Below are positions 54,100 to 63,377 of a stretch of 64,000 bases of DNA, one piece after another (positions within the stretch are counted from its first letter, which is position 1; every line of letters starts with the position of its first letter). The stretch covers positions 186,001-250,000 of the forward strand of contig JAEZQY010000008.1 of NCBI GenBank assembly GCA_023441055.1. Direction: 5' to 3'. The position numbers were made by a program, and so were the translations under genes. The stretch is from Bacillota bacterium (GTDB lineage Bacteria; Bacillota; Bacilli; Paenibacillales; UBA4045). The notes under the pieces were generated by a model, which did not search any database, was not told the origin of the DNA, and was given only the letters and a program-made list of their open reading frames with translations.

Positions 54100-55608
54100 T
54101 TATTTTCCTAGAAGCTGAAGATGCTTGCCGATATGCGCGATCAGGCCTTCTTCGTAAGCTTCTTCATAGTTAGCTAAGGTTGCATAGAATTCATCCTTAA
54201 ATTGCAGCTTGCCTGCAGGATCCTTAGCCGTCAGCAGCAGACCATACGTAATATGAATCAACTGTCTCGCGTTATTGTCATCCATATAAGCAGGCAGATC
54301 GGCATCCGCAACCTCGCTGAGCGGCTTAATCTTGCTGAAGTCCGCTGTAATATGATAATACTTGAGCGCTTCTTCCACATGCTCTTCTGCATAGGCATGC
54401 ATCGAACGATACAGCGCTGGGTTCACCTTAGCGACTGCGCGAACAGCCTCTAGCCAATTCGTGCCTGCTGTCTTCAGATGGAAACGACCATTCGTATACT
54501 TGGCTACAAGCGCGAATACACTGAACTTATCGCTGCCTGAATGAATGCTTAGCTTATAGCCGAAGTGATCGGCAATATGCGCATGTACAGCAAGCTCCTG
54601 CTCGAATTGAGCGAGATCCCCGATATAATCAATGCCCTTTTGGAATTCTCCGCAGAATCGAGGAGCTACGCTGTATACGCGAACACCCTCACGATGAAGC
54701 TCACTAGCTACGAACCAATGGGCAGCCGGCTCCGTGGGCGTGCTCGTCTCATCGATCGAGATTTCGAAGTCAATATCGCGCTCAGCATGCTCAATATACG
54801 TTCTGTAGATCTCCAACATGAAGGCAACCGCCTTGCCATACACTAGCGCATAACGCTTCATCTGCGTGCTCTTCATCATAATATTGCCGCCAGTAATGGT
54901 GAATAGACGATCCGCATAGTCAGCTTCCAGACGTGAGCGATACGATTCATCCAGCTGTGCATAGCGTGAAGCGATTTCTTCATCGCTCAGCGCTGCCGCT
55001 TCATTATCAATATGCTCCGAGGCATCCAGGGTCAGCATGGAGAAGCCAAGTCCCAGCGCATATTCGATATCAGAGGTTGTCTTCAGATGATCACCATCCG
55101 CGCCCCATCCATCCTTATAGCCTTCCTGGAATACAGCGAAGGCAGCAGCATCAAGCACATCCTCATAAGTACGGTTGGTCAGATTGAGCTCGCGGATACT
55201 CTGCTGCGCGAGAATTGGTCGAATATCGCGACCTGCAATCGTCTTAATATGCCCTGGGGACGCGAGGCCTAATCGATCGCCTAAGCCGATTGTAGCGATA
55301 TTCGTCCCGAATGCGCGAGGCTTCGTATAATCGAAGTAGGCATTCAGAACAAGCCGATTAGCGTTCGTAAGCGGACACACCTTGAATGCTACTCCATCCT
55401 GATTGTCTTCTTCGCCATTCAGGGCTTGGTATAAGGCGCCTCCGCCAGTCACTAACAACTGCCGAACTCCACCTGCGGCTACCATTGCAATTCGATCTTG
55501 TTCATGCGTAACCAAGGATGCTTCATACACCTTCACATCAGAGCTGGAGAATGCCGTTCCCCCAGAAGCTAATTGCTTTGCTACAGATACCCATTGATTC
55601 ATTGACAT
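54100..55608 (-). CDS. uxaE: Tagaturonate/fructuronate epimerase
   Basis: From the ATG at 55608, preceded by GGGAG, the protein has about 502 residues and the UxaE family sequence (YKDGWGADGDHLKTTSDI, FEISIDETSTPTEPAAHWF, LSIHSGSDKFSVF). UxaE interconverts D-tagaturonate and D-fructuronate, joining galacturonate breakdown to the glucuronate branch. It is the first gene of the operon. An extended reading to 55686 would run through the operator-like palindrome (55627-55646) and is unlikely. Confidence 0.93.
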   Translation of the reverse strand: MSMNQWVSVAKQLASGGTAFSSSDVKVYEASLVTHEQDRIAMVAAGGVRQLLVTGGGALYQALNGEEDNQDGVAFKVCPLTNANRLVLNAYFDYTKPRAFGTNIATIGLGDRLGLASPGHIKTIAGRDIRPILAQQSIRELNLTNRTYEDVLDAAAFAVFQEGYKDGWGADGDHLKTTSDIEYALGLGFSMLTLDASEHIDNEAAALSDEEIASRYAQLDESYRSRLEADYADRLFTITGGNIMMKSTQMKRYALVYGKAVAFMLEIYRTYIEHAERDIDFEISIDETSTPTEPAAHWFVASELHREGVRVYSVAPRFCGEFQKGIDYIGDLAQFEQELAVHAHIADHFGYKLSIHSGSDKFSVFALVAKYTNGRFHLKTAGTNWLEAVRAVAKVNPALYRSMHAYAEEHVEEALKYYHITADFSKIKPLSEVADADLPAYMDDNNARQLIHITYGLLLTAKDPAGKLQFKDEFYATLANYEEAYEEGLIAHIGKHLQLLGK

Positions 55609-55626
55609 GGTAAATCTCCCTTCGGA

Positions 55627-55646
55627 AAATAACAACGTTGTTATTT
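55627..55646 (-). promoter_or_regulatory. 20-bp perfect palindrome upstream of the hexuronate operon
   Basis: AAATAACAACGTTGTTATTT is a perfect palindrome with a central CG, as in many LacI/GalR-family operators. It lies 19 bases upstream of the uxaE start codon, between the preceding gene and uxaE. I saw no other copy in the window. No LacI regulator gene is nearby. Confidence 0.65.
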
Positions 55647-55688
55647 GTTCTAGCTTTATTTTAACTTGAAATGACGCTTTCAGCAATG

Positions 55689-56531
55689 CTAATTTTGGTT
55701 TTCTTGTCTTATCCGCTCTATGAACGCTTTGCAGGTTGCCATCTGATGCGGTCCAGCTTCCTCCATGACGATCTGAACTCCCGGCTTATATTGCTCCAGC
55801 AGTTTCATATAGAGCGCGTAGTTCATCTGGCCGAATCCAGCCGGCACTGTGACCACTTGCCCATCCTCCCCGCGCATCCGATCCTTGGCATGCGCCGCGA
55901 TAATGCGATTGCCTAGCAGCGAAAATGCTTCTTCAATAACAGCATCCTGGTTATCGAAGTTTTCGTTATGCAGCAAGTTCCCAGGGTCCAGGACAACACC
56001 GATATTCGTCGAGGGCACTTCCTCAAGCATACGATGGAGCTGCCTGGCTGTACCTACAAGATGATCATTCGCCGCCTCCAGACCAACGAATACACCCCAA
56101 CGTTCCGCTTCTTCAGCCAGCTCGGTCAGTACATCTCGCATCGTGGTCCAATCCTGCTCGGTATAGCTATTGTCCGGATTTCTCCCAGTCTCGAATGCAA
56201 CCATCGGTGCCCCGAAGAACCGCGCATACCGCAGCAGCTCCTTGAAGCGAGCAACATTGCCGCGTCGCACCTGCGGATCGCGATCGAACATATGCAGGTA
56301 GCAGCCAAGCACTGAGATCGATGATCCGTGCTTGTAGAATTCCTCTCCAATCGCCATAGCTTGACCAGGGCTTAGCTTGCCCGCCTGACTGAAATCTATA
56401 TCGCTGATCCCCTTCCATAAAGCCAATTGAACATGTTTAAAGCCATATTCGCCAACCTTAGCCGCCAAAGCTCGATAGGGCAGCGATCCGAACAGATGCG
56501 CAAGCACTCCTACTGACATGTTCCAATCCAC
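55689..56531 (-). CDS. Sugar phosphate isomerase/epimerase-like protein (xylose-isomerase-like TIM barrel)
   Basis: The 280-residue protein has the AP-endonuclease-2/xylose isomerase-like TIM barrel pattern (NMSVGVLAHLFGSLPYRALA, FKHVQLALWKGISDID, VVLDPGNLLHNEN, AAHAKDRM). It should isomerise or epimerise a keto-sugar, but the substrate is unknown. It ends 81 bases before uxaE, upstream of the operator-like palindrome. It may be part of the hexuronate transcription unit or stand alone. Confidence 0.87.
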   Translation of the reverse strand: MDWNMSVGVLAHLFGSLPYRALAAKVGEYGFKHVQLALWKGISDIDFSQAGKLSPGQAMAIGEEFYKHGSSISVLGCYLHMFDRDPQVRRGNVARFKELLRYARFFGAPMVAFETGRNPDNSYTEQDWTTMRDVLTELAEEAERWGVFVGLEAANDHLVGTARQLHRMLEEVPSTNIGVVLDPGNLLHNENFDNQDAVIEEAFSLLGNRIIAAHAKDRMRGEDGQVVTVPAGFGQMNYALYMKLLEQYKPGVQIVMEEAGPHQMATCKAFIERIRQENQN

Positions 56532-56654
56532 TCCTCTCAGCCATTATCATTCTTATTATGCAACAGTACTTCTATATCATACCAGATAATTGGCGCTGCC
56601 GTCTTGTGTCGCATGGATCAGGAGGCGCGCGCGTTAGCATTCACAGAAAGCATA

Positions 56655-56693
56655 AATAACGGCGCAGGGAATTTATTTCCCAGCACCGTTATT
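56655..56693 (-). terminator. Terminator after the Gfo/Idh/MocA gene
   Basis: AATAACGG and GGGAA pair with TTCCC and CCGTTATT with small mismatches around a short loop. On the minus strand TTATTTATG follows. The stem is strong, but the U-run is short. Confidence 0.65.
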
Positions 56694-56723
56694 ATGATTT
56701 CCAGTTATTGAATTGACATCCTA

Positions 56724-57803
56724 TTACGAGAAGGATATCGCCTGACCCGTCTTGGACGATTCGTAGATCGCTTCAAGAATTTGTGAGACAACCAATGCTT
56801 CCATCGGCTTTACGAGTGGCTGCGTGTCATTCAGAATCGAGTCGATCCAGTACTTCGCCTCCAGATCAGCAGGGCTAGCTGTCGCGCCGTCGTAGAATGC
56901 TACCCCACCTCGCTCCAGTTCAATCTTCTGTACATAGAGCCGGCTATTATGTTCGCCATTGATGCGTAACCCGTCCTTCATGTCCGCGCCAGCTTCAGTC
57001 CCGGATAGGCTCACCTTGGCTTCATCAACCTCTAGGGAATTCAACGCCCAGCTCGATTCCAGGAAGATGGACGCGCCGTTCTCCATCGTAATAAAGCCGA
57101 ATGCGGAATCCTCTACTGTGAATTCCTTCGGATCCCACGGCCCCCATGCGTTCGCCGCATTCTCACGACCAGCGAGCTTATGATAGGTGCGTCCCAGCAC
57201 CGTCTTAGGCTTATAGTTATCCATCATCCATAATGTTAAATCAAGTGCATGCGTACCAATATCGATCAACGGTCCGCCGCCTTGCTTCTCCTCATCGAGG
57301 AAGACGCCCCATGTCGGAACTGCGCGTCTGCGGATCGCGTGTGCCTTAGCGAAGTAGATTTCACCCAGCTGTCCCTCACGGCAGGCTTGGTGCAGGTATT
57401 GGCTGTCTGCGCGGAATCGGTTCTGATAGCCGATCGTCAGCTTCTTGCCCGTACGCTCAGCGGCCTCCAGCATCTTATGCGCGCCCGCTACCGTCTTGGC
57501 CATTGGCTTCTCGCACATCACATGCTTGCCGGATTCAAGCGCTGCAACTGCAATCTCGGCATGCGAATCGTTCGGCGTACAAATATGTACCACTTCGATT
57601 GATGTATCTCTGAGTAGTTCCTTGTAATCCGTATATACCGCTGCGCCTTCTATTCCATATTCCACGGCGGACTTCTCAGCTCGATCTCGAACAATATCGC
57701 AGAATGCGACGATCTCGACAGACTGCTTCACCAAGCTGGGAAGATGCTTGCCGGTCGCGATCCCGCCGCATCCGATAATACCAACTCTAACTTTTCTGGA
57801 CAT
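56724..57803 (-). CDS. Gfo/Idh/MocA family oxidoreductase
   Basis: The 359-residue protein begins with the NAD(P) fold VRVGIIGCGGIATGKHLPSL and contains CEKPMAKT and the DIGTHALDLTLWMM segment of the C-terminal domain. It is a sugar or cyclitol dehydrogenase of unknown substrate. GAGGAGG precedes the ATG. It is followed by its own terminator, so it is separate from the TIM-barrel gene downstream. Confidence 0.94.
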   Translation of the reverse strand: MSRKVRVGIIGCGGIATGKHLPSLVKQSVEIVAFCDIVRDRAEKSAVEYGIEGAAVYTDYKELLRDTSIEVVHICTPNDSHAEIAVAALESGKHVMCEKPMAKTVAGAHKMLEAAERTGKKLTIGYQNRFRADSQYLHQACREGQLGEIYFAKAHAIRRRAVPTWGVFLDEEKQGGGPLIDIGTHALDLTLWMMDNYKPKTVLGRTYHKLAGRENAANAWGPWDPKEFTVEDSAFGFITMENGASIFLESSWALNSLEVDEAKVSLSGTEAGADMKDGLRINGEHNSRLYVQKIELERGGVAFYDGATASPADLEAKYWIDSILNDTQPLVKPMEALVVSQILEAIYESSKTGQAISFS

Positions 57804-57948
57804 GAATGAACCTCCTCAAATTTTTGTAATGAAGCACTGGTCTAGCGCCTAGTATAGCATTGCTACCTCCGTATAACATTACCGATATGCGTTATGTTAT
57901 TCCGCTATTTTGGCTTATCTGATGCACCGCCGGACTTTCTTCTTACGC

Positions 57949-58659
57949 TTACTTCTTCTTGATAACCAGCTTGTAGCCCACTCCGCGTATGGATTCGATC
58001 TGTACGCTCTCCTGATTCATCTCCAGTTTCTTGCGCAGCGAGCTCAGGTGCACATCAACCGTTCGCTGCCCGCCCATGTAATCGAAGCCCCATACAACAT
58101 TCATTAAGTCATCACGTGTAATAACCATGCCCGGACGCTGCACCAGATAGAGCAGCACCTCGAACTCCTTGGGCCGCAGCGCGATCGATTTCCCGTGCAG
58201 CAGCACCTCATACCGCTCGGGGAAGATCTTCAGTTCACCGATCGTAATGATATTATCTTCGCGTTCTTCCATGTCCGTCATCTGGCCTTCCCCGCTGGAT
58301 CGGCGAATAACGGCAGATACACGAGCGAGCAGCTCAGCCACCCCGAACGGCTTCGTCATGTAATCATCCGCGCCATAACGCAGCCCCTGCACGATCTCCT
58401 CTTCCGCATTACGCGCTGTCAATATGAGCACTGGTGTCTTGTTCCCAGCCTGTCTCAGCTTCGACAGCACCTCGAACCCATTCAATCCCGGTAGCATAAT
58501 ATCCAGAATGATGAGATCGAAGGTCCCTTCTGAGGCTGCTTGCAAGCCGAGCGAGCCGTCGTCAGCTAGCTTCGTCTCATAGCCCTCATTGGATAAATTA
58601 TAGGATAATAATCTGGATAATGTCGGTTCGTCCTCGATGATAAGAATCTGCTTAGACAC
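57949..58659 (-). CDS. phoP: OmpR/PhoP-type response regulator
   Basis: The 236-residue protein has a receiver domain (ILIIEDEPTLSRLLS, phospho-acceptor Asp53 in IILDIMLPG, KPFGVAELLARV) and a C-terminal winged-helix DNA-binding domain (KEFEVLLYLVQRPG, GYKLVIKKK). It resembles PhoP, the phosphate-starvation regulator of Bacilli. It lies 11 bases after the kinase gene. The kinase-first order is the reverse of the usual phoPR order, so I keep the name tentative. Confidence 0.9.
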   Translation of the reverse strand: MSKQILIIEDEPTLSRLLSYNLSNEGYETKLADDGSLGLQAASEGTFDLIILDIMLPGLNGFEVLSKLRQAGNKTPVLILTARNAEEEIVQGLRYGADDYMTKPFGVAELLARVSAVIRRSSGEGQMTDMEEREDNIITIGELKIFPERYEVLLHGKSIALRPKEFEVLLYLVQRPGMVITRDDLMNVVWGFDYMGGQRTVDVHLSSLRKKLEMNQESVQIESIRGVGYKLVIKKK

Positions 58660-58670
58660 CGTAACCCCTC

Positions 58671-60473
58671 CTAATGCTGTTGAATCACGGGAAGCTCAAC
58701 GATGAAGCTTGAACCCATGCCAATCATGCTTTCCACTCGGATCGTCCCCTTATGCAGCTCAACCAGATGCTTCACGATTGACAATCCCAGCCCCGTTCCT
58801 CCGGATACACGGCTGCGCGCCTTGTCTACGCGATAGAATCGTTCGAAGATCCTCGGCAAATCCTTACGCGGAATCCCAATGCCAGAATCCTTAACAATGA
58901 TGGTGATCTTCTGGCCCTCTGCCAGATCAGCACTATGATCATGATTGTCGTAGACCGTGACACGGACCTGGCCGCCCTCTGGTGTATAATTGATTGCATT
59001 CGATAATAAGTTAATGAGAATTTGGCGCATCCGGTCTTCATCAGCTTCGATATACAGATCATGATCCACCTGATAATCCATATCTATCCGCTTCTTATTC
59101 GCTGCTCCCCTCACCATCTCCGTCACCTGATGGAGGAACGGAGAGAGATGGATTGGCGTGAAGATGAGCGGTGCGCGCTTCGCTTCAATATTGGACAATG
59201 CTAGCGTGTCCTCAATTAAGCGATTGAGGCGATCGCTCTCCTCGTAGATGATTTCAAGGAAGGACTTGGCCGTATCTCGATCCTCCAGCGCACCACCGAG
59301 CAATGTCTCGGCGAAGCCTCTAACTGCAGTAATCGGTGTCCGCAGCTCATGTGATACATTCGCGACAAACTCGCTGCGCATCCGCTCCAGCCTGCGAATC
59401 GCACTGATGTCATGCAGGACGATCACCAGCCCTGGCTCCTCGCCGTCCTGTGCCATTGGCACAATGCTCGCCTCAAGGACCCGCTCCTCCGGATAGTAGA
59501 CCAACAGATCATCTCGCATGCGCTCACCGGATGAGAGACACTCCTGAATCAGCCGAGCCAGATCGCTCTGATGAAGCACCACCTCATACTGCTGTCCCAG
59601 CAGTTCCTTGCCTGTGTGCCCGAGAATTTCCTCCGCTGTGCGATTAACCAATAGTATCGTGCCGCGCGCATCGACTAGCAGTACCCCGCTGATCAGATTA
59701 TCCAGCACCATCTTCAGCCTGGTCTCTCCTTCGCGGATCTTGTTCATCTGCAGCTGCAGACTATCTGCCATCGCATTGATCGCTCTCGCCATCTGGGAGA
59801 ATTCATCTCTGCCCTGTATCGGCACTCTTGCCGTATAATTCCTGGCAATCTGCTGGGTAACCTCCGTCGCCTTCTCCAGCCGCTTCGCCAGACCGCCCGC
59901 TATCCGGTAGCTGATGAATGCCGCAATAATGAAGTATCCCAGCAGACCCGTGAATAGAATCGTCCACATGCGTCGGATTGTCTCCTCAACCTCTGCCAGA
60001 CTGACGGCAAGCCGAATAAAGCCGACCGGCTGTCCATCAGCCTGCTGCATCGGGATTGCCGCATACAGCATATCATGCCCAATTGTCTCACTCCTGCGAA
60101 TCGCAAAGCCTACTCCCTGCTCCAGCGACTCCAGGATCTCCACACGCTCCCCATGATCATCCATCTGCTCAGCTTCGCGTTCGGAGTCACCAAGAACGAG
60201 ACCATCCAAGTCTACGAAGGTAATTCGCTCGCCGATGAGCAGCTTCAACCGCTGCGCTTCCTGGCTTAGCGCTGCGCGCTGGTCACTCACCTGTTTGTCT
60301 ACAGGCCACTGCGTCTCTGCCGCGATTACGCGCAGCTCTCTGTGCATGCTCGTGCGAAGCATGTCCAGATGGGAATTCTGTACCATTCGCACCATGAATA
60401 TACCTGGGGACAGCACCGAGAAACCGATTAGAATGATGAAAATAACAGATAACCGCGTTCTGAACTTACGCAT
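58671..60473 (-). CDS. phoR: PhoR-type sensor histidine kinase
   Basis: The 600-residue protein has a helix at about 8-28, an extracellular region, a second helix at about 170-190 and a HAMP segment. A PAS domain covers about 250-360, and the kinase domain has His375 in FVANVSHELRTPITAVRGF. The ATPase motifs are INLLSNAINYTP, VKDSGIGIP and GLGLSIVKHLVELHKG. It probably senses phosphate limitation with the adjacent PhoP-like regulator, though a PnpS/ResE-like role is possible. It is followed by the regulator in the same transcript. Confidence 0.93.
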   Translation of the reverse strand: MRKFRTRLSVIFIILIGFSVLSPGIFMVRMVQNSHLDMLRTSMHRELRVIAAETQWPVDKQVSDQRAALSQEAQRLKLLIGERITFVDLDGLVLGDSEREAEQMDDHGERVEILESLEQGVGFAIRRSETIGHDMLYAAIPMQQADGQPVGFIRLAVSLAEVEETIRRMWTILFTGLLGYFIIAAFISYRIAGGLAKRLEKATEVTQQIARNYTARVPIQGRDEFSQMARAINAMADSLQLQMNKIREGETRLKMVLDNLISGVLLVDARGTILLVNRTAEEILGHTGKELLGQQYEVVLHQSDLARLIQECLSSGERMRDDLLVYYPEERVLEASIVPMAQDGEEPGLVIVLHDISAIRRLERMRSEFVANVSHELRTPITAVRGFAETLLGGALEDRDTAKSFLEIIYEESDRLNRLIEDTLALSNIEAKRAPLIFTPIHLSPFLHQVTEMVRGAANKKRIDMDYQVDHDLYIEADEDRMRQILINLLSNAINYTPEGGQVRVTVYDNHDHSADLAEGQKITIIVKDSGIGIPRKDLPRIFERFYRVDKARSRVSGGTGLGLSIVKHLVELHKGTIRVESMIGMGSSFIVELPVIQQH

Positions 60474-60571
60474 GTGGGAAAGCCATCTCCAATCTTTCGT
60501 GCGCGAATCTCTCTATCTTACTATGATAGCTTCGAGCAGCGAGAAGCGCGAGTAAAGATTTTGTAAACGAA

Positions 60572-60593
60572 ACCGAGGCGATGTCGCCTCGGT
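60572..60593 (-). terminator. Terminator after the fumarase gene
   Basis: ACCGAGGCG pairs with CGCCTCGGT around a four-base loop, followed on the minus strand by TTTCGTTT. It lies 18 bases after the fumarase stop. Confidence 0.8.
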
Positions 60594-60610
60594 CTAGTAT
60601 GCCCGATCTG

Positions 60611-62143
60611 TTATTGGAACACAGGGTCCTTGAACTGAGCCAGCTTCTCCTTGGAATCCTTCTCGACATCAGCATGCAGACTGTTACCATGCGAGTCCAT
60701 GGTCACGATGGCAGCAAAGCCGTCCACCTCCAGATGCCACATGGCCTCCGGAATGCCAAATTCCATGAAGTCAGCGCCATTCACCTTCTTAATCGTCTCC
60801 GCATAATACTGCGCGGCGCCGCCAATCGCATTCAGATACACGGCTCCATGCTCCTGCAGCGCCGCGAGCGTCTTAGGCCCCATCCCGCCCTTGCCGATTA
60901 CTGCGCGAATGCCGAACTTCTTAATAATGTCACCTTGGTATGGCTCCTCGCGAATGCTAGTCGTAGGCCCAGCGGCCTTCACCTGCCATTCACCCGACTC
61001 ATTCTTCATCATAACCGGCCCGCAGTGATAGATGATCTCGCCAGTCAGATCGATCGGTGAATCATGGGATACCAGATGCTTATGCAACGCATCACGCCCC
61101 GTATGCATAGTACCTTTAATGACCACCACATCGCCTACACGCAGCTTACGAATTTGTTCCTCGCTAATCGGAGGAGTGAGTACAATTTCACGGCGAGGCT
61201 CCTCTCCCGCTGCTGCAGGAGCTGACACCGACATAGACTCTTCCGATCCGCTGGCATATAACCATTCTTGAATATCGCCAGTCACGCCGTTAAGCAGTAC
61301 GCCCTGACGGCGGAATGCCCAGCAATTATAAGCGACTGAGACGAAGAAGCTAGCTGGCAATCGATTCATCACACCGATCTTACAGCCCATCAGCGTCACC
61401 TGACCACCGAAGCCCATCGTCCCGATGCCCAGCTTGTTCGCATTCTCCATCACATACGCTTCCAGCTTCTGGAGCTCTGGTATCGGATTCGTATCATCCA
61501 CCTGACGGAACAGCTGGTGCTTCGCCAGCTCATACCCTGTCGTGCGATCTCCACCGATGCCAACTCCGATGAAGCCAGCGCTGCAGCCTTGTCCCTGCGC
61601 CTGATACACCGCGTGCATAATACACTTGCGAATGCCGTCGAGATCTCGACCAGCCTTGCCGACACCTTCCAGCTCTGCTGGCAGACTGTACTGAATGTTC
61701 TTGTTCTCACAGCCGCCGCCCTTTAGAATCAAGCGAACCTCAACCTCATCCTTCTCCCATTGCTCGAAGTGGATAACCGGCGTACCTGGTCCCAGATTGT
61801 CACCCGTGTTACTGCCTGTAAGTGAATCAACAGAATTGGTGCGCAGCTTGCCGGCCTTGGTCGCCTCGGCTACAGCGGTCTGAATCTGCTGCTTCATCAC
61901 GATCTGATTAGCTCCGATTGGCGTGTGCACGATGAAGGTCGGCATCCCGGTATCTTGACAGATCGGCGACACATTGCATTCCGCCATCTCTATATTATTA
62001 GCAATCGTTGAAAGGGATAACGCCGATCTCGTCCCTTGATCCTCACGTTCCTGCGCCGACTTAATCGCTCTGCGAACGTCCGCAGGCAGATTCGTTGAAG
62101 TCTCGACAATCAACTGATACACACTGTTCTGGAAGTTTTTCAT
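60611..62143 (-). CDS. fumA: Fumarate hydratase, class I (4Fe-4S)
   Basis: The 510-residue protein is a class I fumarase of the single-chain type. The first cluster cysteines lie in MAECNVSPICQDTGMP (Cys56, Cys62), and CENKN follows in the middle. It converts fumarate to L-malate in the TCA cycle with an oxygen-sensitive cluster. GGGGAGG precedes the ATG at 62143. It is divergent from the YfbR-like gene and has its own terminator. Confidence 0.95.
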   Translation of the reverse strand: MKNFQNSVYQLIVETSTNLPADVRRAIKSAQEREDQGTRSALSLSTIANNIEMAECNVSPICQDTGMPTFIVHTPIGANQIVMKQQIQTAVAEATKAGKLRTNSVDSLTGSNTGDNLGPGTPVIHFEQWEKDEVEVRLILKGGGCENKNIQYSLPAELEGVGKAGRDLDGIRKCIMHAVYQAQGQGCSAGFIGVGIGGDRTTGYELAKHQLFRQVDDTNPIPELQKLEAYVMENANKLGIGTMGFGGQVTLMGCKIGVMNRLPASFFVSVAYNCWAFRRQGVLLNGVTGDIQEWLYASGSEESMSVSAPAAAGEEPRREIVLTPPISEEQIRKLRVGDVVVIKGTMHTGRDALHKHLVSHDSPIDLTGEIIYHCGPVMMKNESGEWQVKAAGPTTSIREEPYQGDIIKKFGIRAVIGKGGMGPKTLAALQEHGAVYLNAIGGAAQYYAETIKKVNGADFMEFGIPEAMWHLEVDGFAAIVTMDSHGNSLHADVEKDSKEKLAQFKDPVFQ

Positions 62144-62232
62144 ATATCTCTGGTCCTCCCCATATACTCGTCTATAGTTATAATAATACCATATTAGCCC
62201 GAACTTAAGAACAGGCGCGTCGTCCAGAACAC

Positions 62233-62261
62233 TTGTACGCCTGACAGCTTATATGTATAAT
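62233..62261 (+). promoter_or_regulatory. SigA-type promoter of the YfbR-like gene
   Basis: Plus-strand TTGTAC (62233-62238) and TATAAT (62256-62261) with a 17-base spacer, about 50 bases before the ATG. Confidence 0.75.
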
Positions 62262-62312
62262 CTAGAGATACATACAGATTGATTATAATCCCGAATTGGA
62301 GAGCTGCGGAGC

Positions 62313-62891
62313 ATGAAGCATTTCTTTGCTTATCTATTCAGATTGCGATACATCGCGCGCTGGAGTCTGATGCGTAATACAATGAAGGAGAATGTAGCGG
62401 AGCATTCGTACCATGTCGCAGTCCTAACGCATGCGCTATGTTCGATTGGCAATAACGTGTTCGGCAAGCAAATCCCGACCGACCAAGCGGTGACGATGGC
62501 CTTGTTCCATGACAGCACCGAGGTTATTACAGGTGACATCCCGACACCCGTGAAGCATCATTCCGAGAAGATGCTGACCAACTTCCGCGAGATCGAACAG
62601 CTTGCATCCGAACGTTTACTCGAGATGGTTCCCGAGCAGCTCAAGACGGTATACCGCCCGCTTGTTACGAGCAAATATGAGCAGAGTATATTGCGAAGCT
62701 ATGTGAAGGCAGCGGACTTACTCGATGCTTATCTGAAGTGTGTAACAGAGCTATCAGCAGGCAATCGCGAATTTGCAGTAGCGCAGAAGCAGATCCTGCA
62801 ATCCATTCAGAAGCTGAATATGGAGGAAGCAACCTACTTCCTGGAGCACTTCGCGCCCAGCTTCGAGAAGACGCTAGATGAGTTGTCATAA
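62313..62891 (+). CDS. yfbR: 5'-deoxynucleotidase YfbR-like (HD domain)
   Basis: The 192-residue protein has the HD-domain metal ligands His31 in AEHSYHVAVLTH and the His66-Asp67 pair in LFHDSTEVITGD, plus IPTPVKH. YfbR-type enzymes remove phosphate from deoxyribonucleoside 5'-monophosphates. It is followed by a strong bidirectional terminator. Confidence 0.92.
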   Translation: MKHFFAYLFRLRYIARWSLMRNTMKENVAEHSYHVAVLTHALCSIGNNVFGKQIPTDQAVTMALFHDSTEVITGDIPTPVKHHSEKMLTNFREIEQLASERLLEMVPEQLKTVYRPLVTSKYEQSILRSYVKAADLLDAYLKCVTELSAGNREFAVAQKQILQSIQKLNMEEATYFLEHFAPSFEKTLDELS

Positions 62892-62900
62892 TGCGATAGA

Positions 62901-62939
62901 CACACAATGACCGTCCGGATACCGGACGGTCATTGTGTG
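62901..62939. terminator. Bidirectional terminator between convergent genes
   Basis: An 18-bp perfect stem (CACACAATGACCGTCCGG) with a three-base loop lies between the yfbR-like gene (plus) and the membrane-protein gene (minus). Confidence 0.85.
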
Positions 62940-62940
62940 T

Positions 62941-63366
62941 TCAAGCTAGTGCGGGATACATCATAATGTATAGAATAGCCAGCATCGATAGCGATGAGAG
63001 GTAGCTCAGCAGCTTGATCGACTGCAGATAGCTCGTCCCCGTTCCGCCACGCTTCAGCTCCTGAATCGCCTTCTTCATCTTGCCGTTCAGAATCCCCGTC
63101 ACGGCGCCCACTATTAGGAAGATCACAATTGTCAGCACAATCCATAGCTTGGTATACGGCAGCTTGGCAATCAGGTAACCGCCTGTCAGCAATTGTACGA
63201 TCAACAGAAACTGCATAACTCGGCCAGTTGCATAAAGGCCGCTCAACACATTCTCCAATACAGTCCCTGTCAGCTTATAGGCGCGAATCAATAATAAGGG
63301 ACTAATTAGGTAGTAACCTAGTGCCACTGCGCCGATCACGTGCAGGAAGATCACAAAGTTATACAT
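62941..63366 (-). CDS. Small integral membrane protein
   Basis: The 141-residue protein has four hydrophobic helices at about 3-25, 50-70, 74-94 and 118-138. A His near the end of the first helix (FLHVIGAVALGYYL) resembles DUF2269-like membrane proteins. No enzymatic motif is visible. It starts 11 bases before the mdh stop on the same strand. Function unknown. Confidence 0.8.
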   Translation of the reverse strand: MYNFVIFLHVIGAVALGYYLISPLLLIRAYKLTGTVLENVLSGLYATGRVMQFLLIVQLLTGGYLIAKLPYTKLWIVLTIVIFLIVGAVTGILNGKMKKAIQELKRGGTGTSYLQSIKLLSYLSSLSMLAILYIMMYPALA

Positions 63367-63377
63367 GGACTTCCCTC

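Noticed and set aside
55609..55686. Longer start for uxaE
   Set aside because: It would run through the operator-like palindrome and overlap the previous gene. The ATG at 55608 has GGGAG.
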